Translations under genes and position numbers: made by a program | DNA from: a bacterium | GTDB lineage: Bacteria; UBP14; UBA6098; JAFGQG01 | Direction of reading: 5' to 3' | Assembly (NCBI GenBank): GCA_016930435.1 | Contig: JAFGGQ010000075.1 | Location: 1 to 20,731, forward strand | Length of the DNA stretch: 20,731 bases | The notes under the pieces: generated by a model | Database searches by the model: none | The model's input: only the letters and a program-made list of their open reading frames with translations | What the model was told of the DNA's origin: nothing | Shown: positions 16,048 through 20,731 of the stretch, piece by piece | How the letters are laid out: every line of letters starts with the position of its first letter | Position numbering within the stretch: position 1 is the first letter of the stretch

Positions 16048-18366
16048 CTACTTTTCTTCGCTGCCCCTTTTGGAAATTCTTTTTAGCTTGTGATCCAGCA
16101 GTACCTTTTCCAGGTCCGCTGGTAATTCCCTGATCCTCTTTCCGGTAGCATGGCATATCGCATTCAGTATTGCAGGTGCGGCCAATTCGGTAGCTGGTTC
16201 ACCGATACTTTTCGCTCCGAATGGTCCGAGGGGATCGGGATTTTCTACTATTATTGCTTTCATATCCGGTATATCACAAGCTGTAGGGATCAGGTATTCA
16301 TCAAAATTATAGCATTGGGGTTCCCCTTCCTGTATGCTGAATTCTTCCATTAATCCATAGCCCATACCCATCACCAATCCGCCATAGATCTGTCCTTCCA
16401 CGCCGGCGCGATTAATTGCTTTCCCTACATCATGGGCAGCGGCAATACGGATCACCTTGACCTGCCCTGTCTCGGTATCCACTTCGACTTCCGCTACATT
16501 ACAGCCATATACAAATGTAAAATATGCCTGGCCCTGGCCGGTTTTCTCATCCCATGTTGTAGATGGGCTTTTATGCCAGCCAAATCCGAATAATTTTACT
16601 CCCCGATTGAAGCATTCCCCTGCCAGAGCGGAAAAGCTGGTCTTCTTTGTTCTATTTTTTGAGGAGAATATCCAATTATTATACATTATCAAATTATCAA
16701 TAGATTCGTCAAGAATTATTGAGGCTTCCTTCAGCATGGAATCCCTTACTGTTTCAGCGCCTTTCTTAGCTGCGGAACCGCCCATGATAGTACCTCGTGA
16801 AGCCACTGTAGGGCCGCTATCGGAGATCCGGGAGGTATTTACCGGGAAAAAGGTTATTCGGTCCGGGGAGATACCCAGCACTTCTGAAGCGATTATGGCC
16901 TGGGCCGTCTGTGCTCCCTGTCCCATATCGCTGATCCCCGACCACATGATAACCGAACCATCACTTTGGACCGAAACTACCGTCGCTGCGGCATCTATCC
17001 CCTCCGCGCCCAGGGATACTCCCCTGTAGCTGCAGGCAAGTCCTATGCCCCTTTTTATGTAATCCTGATTACGTTTTTCCCCCTCATAGAGGGCCCGTTT
17101 CATCTCCCATTTCATCTCCCCGGCAGCCTTTTGCAGTACCTCTTTAAGGCTCACCCCGGGATTGAGTTTCTGGCCGGTTGCGGTAACCGAGCCTTCTGTA
17201 AAGCAGTTTTTCAACCTGAGTTCCAGGGGGTCGAGATTCAGTTCCTGAGCAAGTTCATCCATTAGTGATTCAATTGCGAAGTTTACCTGTGGTGATCCGA
17301 ATCCCCTCATCGCACCGGTATATGCCTGGTTGGTATAAACCGCAAAGGCATCTGTTTTTACATTGAGGCATTCATAAGGCCCGGCAGCCTGTACTGCCGA
17401 ACGCCATGTCACGAATGGGCTCATCGATGCATAGGCGCCGGCATCGGCTATAATACGGGCTTCGATAGCAGTAAGCCTTCCATTTTTCTTTGCCCCGATC
17501 TTATAATAAAGGATGTAGGGATGCCGCTTGTAACTTTCCAGAAAAGATTCTTCCCGGGTATTGACCATCTTCACCGGCCGGCCTGTTTTTAGGGCTAAAA
17601 GTGCGGCCCGGCAACAGAGTGAGGTCATAACCTCGTCCTTGCCCCCAAAGGACCCACCCATAGTAGCCTGTTCAATCTCAACCCGGTTCATGGGAATCCC
17701 CAGAACCTCCGATACTGAACGCCTCGTGGAATAAGCATTCTGGGCGCAGCATTCTATCTTTATACCATCTCCCGGGAGGGGAAGAGCCAGGGCGGCTTCA
17801 GGTTCAAGATAAGAATGTTCGATCCGCTGGGTACGATAAGACCTTTTTAGGATTACCTCAGCCTCCTGAAATCCCTTCTCTATTGACCCCCTTCTGACTT
17901 TATGATGGATAAAAACATTATCCCCCTGGTGAATTCTGGGGGCATCTGGCTTCATGGCCTCTTCCACATCAAATACTGCCGGAAGAAGCTTGTATTCCAC
18001 CCGAATCAAACCGACTGCCTCACGGGCCTCCCTTTCGGTTAGGGCAGCCACTATAGCTACCCCGTCCCCAATAAAACGTACTTTATCTTCGGCCATTACG
18101 CTCTGGTTTTTAACAACTACCCCGAATACCCTTGCTCCCGGGATGTCACTCGCGGTTAAAGCTGCTATTACCCCTTTTTTCCGCGTAGCCGCATTGGTGC
18201 TAATTTGGAGAATTCTGGCGTGAGGATACGGACTGCGCAGCACCGCTCCATAAAGCATTCCGGGAAAACAACGGTCAGCAGCGTACAGTGCCCTTCCGGT
18301 TACCTTGCCAAAAGCGTCCAGACGACCGGTATATTGACCCACAACATTATGCTCTTTTTTTTGCAT
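16048..18366 (-). CDS. xdhA: Xanthine-dehydrogenase-type molybdenum-binding subunit
   Basis: Large subunit of a molybdenum hydroxylase, 772 residues. It binds Mo-molybdopterin cytosine dinucleotide and hydroxylates an N-heterocycle or aldehyde with water as oxygen donor. Motifs: GGSFGGKD (F240, K243, D244), AMRGFGSPQ (R354), SDMGQGAQT (Q483) and GAKSIGEPATELAAP with the catalytic glutamate E723. R354 and E723 are conserved as in xanthine dehydrogenases; at D244 xanthine dehydrogenase usually has glutamate (GGFGGKE), so purine specificity is likely but not certain. Other possible substrates are hypoxanthine-like purines or nicotinate. AAAGG lies about five bases before the ATG. The gene follows the small ferredoxin by 95 bases, separated by a strong hairpin. 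No in-frame UGA or selenoprotein signal was noted. XdhC/CoxI-type maturation factors are not in the window. Confidence 0.92.
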   Translation of the reverse strand: MQKKEHNVVGQYTGRLDAFGKVTGRALYAADRCFPGMLYGAVLRSPYPHARILQISTNAATRKKGVIAALTASDIPGARVFGVVVKNQSVMAEDKVRFIGDGVAIVAALTEREAREAVGLIRVEYKLLPAVFDVEEAMKPDAPRIHQGDNVFIHHKVRRGSIEKGFQEAEVILKRSYRTQRIEHSYLEPEAALALPLPGDGIKIECCAQNAYSTRRSVSEVLGIPMNRVEIEQATMGGSFGGKDEVMTSLCCRAALLALKTGRPVKMVNTREESFLESYKRHPYILYYKIGAKKNGRLTAIEARIIADAGAYASMSPFVTWRSAVQAAGPYECLNVKTDAFAVYTNQAYTGAMRGFGSPQVNFAIESLMDELAQELNLDPLELRLKNCFTEGSVTATGQKLNPGVSLKEVLQKAAGEMKWEMKRALYEGEKRNQDYIKRGIGLACSYRGVSLGAEGIDAAATVVSVQSDGSVIMWSGISDMGQGAQTAQAIIASEVLGISPDRITFFPVNTSRISDSGPTVASRGTIMGGSAAKKGAETVRDSMLKEASIILDESIDNLIMYNNWIFSSKNRTKKTSFSALAGECFNRGVKLFGFGWHKSPSTTWDEKTGQGQAYFTFVYGCNVAEVEVDTETGQVKVIRIAAAHDVGKAINRAGVEGQIYGGLVMGMGYGLMEEFSIQEGEPQCYNFDEYLIPTACDIPDMKAIIVENPDPLGPFGAKSIGEPATELAAPAILNAICHATGKRIRELPADLEKVLLDHKLKRISKRGSEEK

Positions 18367-18413
18367 TTGCCTTTATTAATTAACTGAACGTCATAGGGCT
18401 GATTGCAAAGGCC

Positions 18414-18440
18414 TTCCCGTATTCCTAATCAATACGGGAA
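18414..18440. promoter_or_regulatory. Perfect 10-bp inverted repeat between ferredoxin and xdhA
   Basis: TTCCCGTATT (18414-18423), a 7-base loop, then AATACGGGAA (18431-18440), pairing perfectly. It lies between the ferredoxin stop and the xdhA start. No T run follows on the minus strand, so it is not a classical intrinsic terminator. It could be an RNA-processing or stability hairpin, an attenuator, or an operator for a dimeric regulator. Confidence 0.55.
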
Positions 18441-18461
18441 TATGCTTCTCTTCTAAGCATA

Positions 18462-18656
18462 CTATTCAATTATCAGGATAGCATTGTTGGGACAGAGTCT
18501 GGCGACCCTTCTGATTTTTTGTTCCAGTTCCCAGGGAATATCACCAGGCATAGCCATCGCTTTTTTACTGCCTGACTGAAAACGAAAGATTTCAGGGCAT
18601 TCCTGCACACATATACCAGCAGTGCCGCATTTTACCTGGTCAACTTTTACCCTCAT
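18462..18656 (-). CDS. Small single-cluster ferredoxin
   Basis: 64-residue ferredoxin of the divergent 3Fe-4S/4Fe-4S type. Cysteines are C10, C16, C20 and C55 (KCGTAGICVQECPE and RLCPNNA). The usual second ligand of the CxxCxxC motif is alanine (A13), so the cluster is probably 3Fe-4S, or 4Fe-4S with a non-Cys ligand, using C10, C16 and C55. It is preceded by AGGAG about six bases before the ATG. It opens the molybdenum hydroxylase unit and may carry electrons from Xdh, or to the PreA-like reductase encoded downstream; this pairing is inferred from context. Confidence 0.88.
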   Translation of the reverse strand: MRVKVDQVKCGTAGICVQECPEIFRFQSGSKKAMAMPGDIPWELEQKIRRVARLCPNNAILIIE

Positions 18657-18693
18657 TTATACTCCTAATTATGGATTAAAATATTAGGTTCAT

Positions 18694-18710
18694 ATGCAAT
18701 TTAGTTGCAT
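18694..18710. promoter_or_regulatory. Inverted repeat upstream of the ferredoxin/xdh unit
   Basis: ATGCAA, five bases, TTGCAT: a perfect 6-bp dyad 38 bases before the ferredoxin ATG and just after the stop of the membrane-protein gene. A weak TAATAT (-10-like) lies next to it on the minus strand. It could be an operator, or a weak hairpin at the end of the preceding gene. Confidence 0.3.
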
Positions 18711-18714
18711 GGTA

Positions 18715-18960
18715 TTATTTGCTCGCACAACGAACCAGTATCAGCAATATTACGGACCCAATAACAGCTATAGCAAAACTGCTGATATTAAATCTAAGGT
18801 TAAGGCCTTCCCCTAAAAACAGATGGGATATCATTCCTCCCATGAATGCCCCTATTACACCAATTAATATGTTTAATAGGCATCCATGTTTTTTCCCGGT
18901 GAGTAAACTTGCAACCCACCCGGCTAATGCACCAAAAACAATCCAGGTAAGTAAACCCAT
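18715..18960 (-). CDS. GlsB/YeaQ/YmgE-family small membrane protein
   Basis: 81 residues with the transglycosylase-associated-protein pattern: three hydrophobic segments (about 4-21, 27-48 and 59-77), a GALAGWVASLLTGKK motif in the first, and a glycine-rich GVIGAFMGG in the second. Members are inner-membrane proteins often linked to stress or envelope responses in E. coli and Gram-positives; the molecular role is unclear. No good ribosome binding site is seen, but a strong promoter lies upstream. It is probably independent of the xdh genes although on the same strand. Confidence 0.85.
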   Translation of the reverse strand: MGLLTWIVFGALAGWVASLLTGKKHGCLLNILIGVIGAFMGGMISHLFLGEGLNLRFNISSFAIAVIGSVILLILVRCASK

Positions 18961-18997
18961 TAAGAATATTTTGTGATTTAATTAACTTTGATGAAAG

Positions 18998-19026
18998 AAA
19001 ATAACATATCATTATTCTTTTGTCAA
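18998..19026 (-). promoter_or_regulatory. Sigma-70-type promoter for the GlsB-family gene
   Basis: Minus-strand perfect TTGACA (19021-19026), a 17-base spacer, and TATTTT (18998-19003). The predicted start lies about 30 bases before the ATG. Confidence 0.55.
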
Positions 19027-19269
19027 TAGATAAATTGAAGTAATGAAAAATGTACTGCTCCAAATAATGGAATTTTCAGCTTAAAGGTTTATATTGAATA
19101 GATGTTTCAGTTCCGGATTTTCCAACACTTCCAGCTCTACCTCCCAATGTACAAAACTGCATTTTATTGAATCCTTAATTGGATTGAACTATCTGTCCAG
19201 ACTATTATGCACACTTGAACCCTTATCTTGTGTTATAAGAAATTTTGGGTACTTTGAATATTTTCCCTT

Positions 19270-19310
19270 GAATTACAGATTATTATATATTATTATGAAC
19301 TACAGATTAT
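19270..19310. repeat. Imperfect 14-bp direct repeat
   Basis: GAATTACAGATTAT (19270-19283) and GAACTACAGATTAT (19297-19310) differ at one base, with starts 27 bases apart. They lie upstream of the exchanger promoter and could be regulator sites or chance in AT-rich DNA. Confidence 0.35.
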
Positions 19311-19358
19311 GAAATACTATTTTAATATCCTTATTATTCAAACCAGTTATTTGGCAAA

Positions 19359-19367
19359 TGTTATAAT
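19359..19367 (+). promoter_or_regulatory. Extended -10 promoter for the exchanger gene
   Basis: TG, one base, then perfect TATAAT (19362-19367): the extended -10 form, which can work without a good -35. Predicted transcription start is about 55 bases before the ATG at 19431. Confidence 0.45.
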
Positions 19368-19430
19368 TATCATCATTTATAAGGCAGATTCCAAAGGTTG
19401 TAGCGAGGAAGATAATTTTATCAAATAATT

Positions 19431-20393
19431 ATGGAAATAGTATTACCCATATTTTTGCTGATTTTAGGACTATTTTTAGTAGTCAAGGGGGCTGATTTTC
19501 TGGTAGATGGTTCATCTTCCCTGGCAAAGAGCTTTGATATTCCCGAAATCGTCATAGGTTTAACCATTGTTGCCTTCGGGACTTCCGCACCGGAACTCAT
19601 TGTCAACATCATTTCTACGCTATCCGACCGGCCGGAAATAAACTTCGGTAATATTATCGGAAGCAACATTATTAATACTCTCCTTATACTGGGGGTTTCA
19701 AGCCTGATCTATCCCCTTAGCGTAAAAAAAACTACTGTCTGGAGGGAAATCCCATTCTCATTTGCTGCTGTATTGGTATTATTCCTGGTTTCCAACGATG
19801 GACTCCTTCTGGGTTTAGAAAAAGATAGCCTTTCCCGGATCGACGGACTGGTTTTTTTAGTTCTATTTGGTCTCTTTATTACCTATATTTTCGGTTTATC
19901 CAAAGTTAGTTCCGGGGACCAATTCGAGGTCAAGATTTACCCCCTCCGAAAAACACTATTTTATATATCATTAGGACTCATGGGCCTCTTTTTTGGCGGC
20001 CGGTTAGTGGTTAACAACGCTGTTGAACTGGCATATCGTTTAAAAGTCAGCGAAAAATTGATCGCATTGACGATAATTTCCAGCGGGACAACCCTCCCCG
20101 AACTGGCAACCTCATCTGTAGCTGCGTACAGGAAAAGATGCGATATCGCTGTTGGAAATATTGTAGGTTCCAATATTTTTAATATTTTACTGATCTTGGG
20201 AATTAGCTCAACTATCAAGCCCATTTCCTTCGATAAAGCCTTGAATGTTGATCTCATCGTACTTATCTTTGCAACAGCATTCTTGTTCACCACCATGTTC
20301 ACCGGCAAAAAGCATAAGTTGGATCGGTTTGAAGCCGTTATTTTACTTGTTCTTTATCTCTTATATATGACTTTTATTATATTTAGAGGATAA
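19431..20393 (+). CDS. Calcium/sodium antiporter (CaCA family, YrbG-like)
   Basis: 320-residue inner-membrane cation exchanger. The two inverted alpha repeats are visible: GTSAPE (50-55) with GNIIGSN (73-79), and SGTTLPE (218-224) with GNIVGSN (242-248). The glutamates E55 and E224 are the ion ligands. About ten hydrophobic segments cover the protein, with a short hydrophilic loop around 155-174. Members move Ca2+ out in exchange for Na+ or H+; the exact ions cannot be read from sequence. The ATG has no close ribosome binding site (GAGGAAG is about 20 bases upstream), and no alternative start exists because a stop lies at 19413. It is transcribed divergently from the minus-strand cluster and shows no clear link to it. 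Confidence 0.93.
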   Translation: MEIVLPIFLLILGLFLVVKGADFLVDGSSSLAKSFDIPEIVIGLTIVAFGTSAPELIVNIISTLSDRPEINFGNIIGSNIINTLLILGVSSLIYPLSVKKTTVWREIPFSFAAVLVLFLVSNDGLLLGLEKDSLSRIDGLVFLVLFGLFITYIFGLSKVSSGDQFEVKIYPLRKTLFYISLGLMGLFFGGRLVVNNAVELAYRLKVSEKLIALTIISSGTTLPELATSSVAAYRKRCDIAVGNIVGSNIFNILLILGISSTIKPISFDKALNVDLIVLIFATAFLFTTMFTGKKHKLDRFEAVILLVLYLLYMTFIIFRG

Positions 20394-20465
20394 GGATTTC
20401 ATATTCCGGGATTCCAAGGTTATGTTGAGCAAAAAATCAATAATGCCGTTTTTTTTTAAATCTAC

Positions 20466-20494
20466 TTGCATTTTATTTAAGGGAAATATATATA
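20466..20494 (+). promoter_or_regulatory. Candidate promoter before the truncated gene at the window end
   Basis: TTGCAT (20466-20471), a 17-base spacer and TATATA (20489-20494) in AT-rich DNA. The untranslated leader would be about 140 bases. A CAATTC/GAATTG dyad lies just downstream (about 20517-20538). Confidence 0.25.
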
Positions 20495-20640
20495 TTAGGT
20501 TTCTTATAAGGAATGGCAATTCTGCAATAAGTGAATTGCTTTATATTTAAGGCTACGGGAACATAAAGTGGCCATAAAGGACAAGGTAAAATATTCCATA
20601 GTGGCTTAATTAGCTTATTGAGTTTGGGATTTTAATTTCA

Positions 20641-20731
20641 ATGTCCGCAGAAAAAAAAACCAGGGAACAGTTAATTATTGAGCTGGCAGAAGCTCGGGAT
20701 AAGATATTGGGACAAGAAAGCTTTATTCAAA
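20641..20731 (+). CDS. 5' end of a gene, possibly a PAS-type sensor kinase (cut by window end)
   Basis: Thirty codons from an ATG: MSAEKKTREQLIIELAEARD followed by KILGQESFIQ, still open at the window edge. The charged heptad-like pattern matches the short N-terminal coiled coil that often precedes the first PAS domain in bacterial sensor histidine kinases. This is suggestive only, since no PAS or kinase motif is inside the window. No strong ribosome binding site is visible. Confidence 0.5.
   Translation, partial: MSAEKKTREQLIIELAEARDKILGQESFIQ

Larger units (their letters stand above)
18961..19430. other. AT-rich non-coding region between divergent genes
   Basis: About 470 bases between the minus-strand small membrane protein and the plus-strand exchanger. 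It holds a promoter for each (listed separately), an imperfect direct repeat at 19270-19310, and a 35-codon minus-strand open stretch (19081-19188) with protein-like composition but no start codon. No other gene was found. Confidence 0.6.

Noticed and set aside
16048-18366. Selenium-dependent hydroxylase with selenocysteine
   Set aside because: No in-frame UGA in the Mo subunit and no selenium genes in the window; a labile selenium ligand cannot be judged from sequence.
20434-20460. A-run and T-run pair after the exchanger as an intrinsic terminator
   Set aside because: Only A-T pairing with a long loop and no GC stem; too weak to call.
1-20731. CRISPR array, tRNA, rRNA, transposase or phage genes
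   Set aside because: No regularly spaced repeats, cloverleaf sequences or matching protein motifs were seen on either strand.

Overview
The window looks like a chromosome segment from an uncultured or little-studied FCB-superphylum bacterium (KSB1, Marinimicrobia or Calditrichota type). This is an inference. The 513-residue secreted protein at 12099-13640 ends in a PNPFN-containing, T9SS/FlgD-like C-terminal domain typical of those phyla. Many genes have strong AAAGGAG-type ribosome binding sites and several have near-consensus TTGACA/TATAAT promoters, which argues against Bacteroidota proper. No rRNA, tRNA, CRISPR array, transposase or phage gene was seen.

Layout: a serpin lies on the + strand (110-1303), followed by about 400 bases of non-coding DNA holding a dyad-rich repeat. 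From 1705 to 18960 every gene is on the minus strand. Read in the direction of transcription, the order is: (a) a small GlsB/YeaQ-type membrane protein with its own promoter; (b) a ferredoxin plus a three-subunit xanthine-dehydrogenase-type molybdenum hydroxylase (Mo, FAD and 2Fe-2S subunits); (c) two secreted proteins, an unrecognised 136-residue one and a 513-residue glutamine-amidotransferase-like protein with a T9SS-like tail; (d) a probable long operon behind a TTGACC-16-TATAAT promoter: nitroreductase, PreA-like dihydropyrimidine-dehydrogenase-fold iron-sulfur flavoprotein, a secreted TldD-like metalloprotease and its motif-less TldE-like partner, SsnA-type amidohydrolase, a threonine-synthase-like PLP enzyme, a cysteine-synthase-like PLP enzyme, and a YgeW-type knotted carbamoyltransferase. 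On the + strand follow a Ca/Na-type exchanger (19431-20393) and the first 30 codons of a gene that may be a sensor kinase (20641 to the window end).

How the genes may work together: Mo-hydroxylase, SsnA and YgeW occur together in the E. coli yge/ygf region and in anaerobic purine/urate catabolic clusters of gut bacteria. Here the usual partners YgeX (diaminopropionate ammonia-lyase), YgeY and YgfK are not in the window. Two different fold-type-II PLP enzymes and a PreA-like reductase stand in their place. My working model is a variant pathway: hydroxylation of an N-heterocycle by Xdh, reduction by the PreA-like protein, ring or amidine hydrolysis by SsnA, then PLP-dependent elimination and carbamoyl transfer yielding carbamoyl phosphate. 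The secreted TldD/TldE-like pair inside the same operon is unexpected and may mark a peptide-processing role not described for such clusters.
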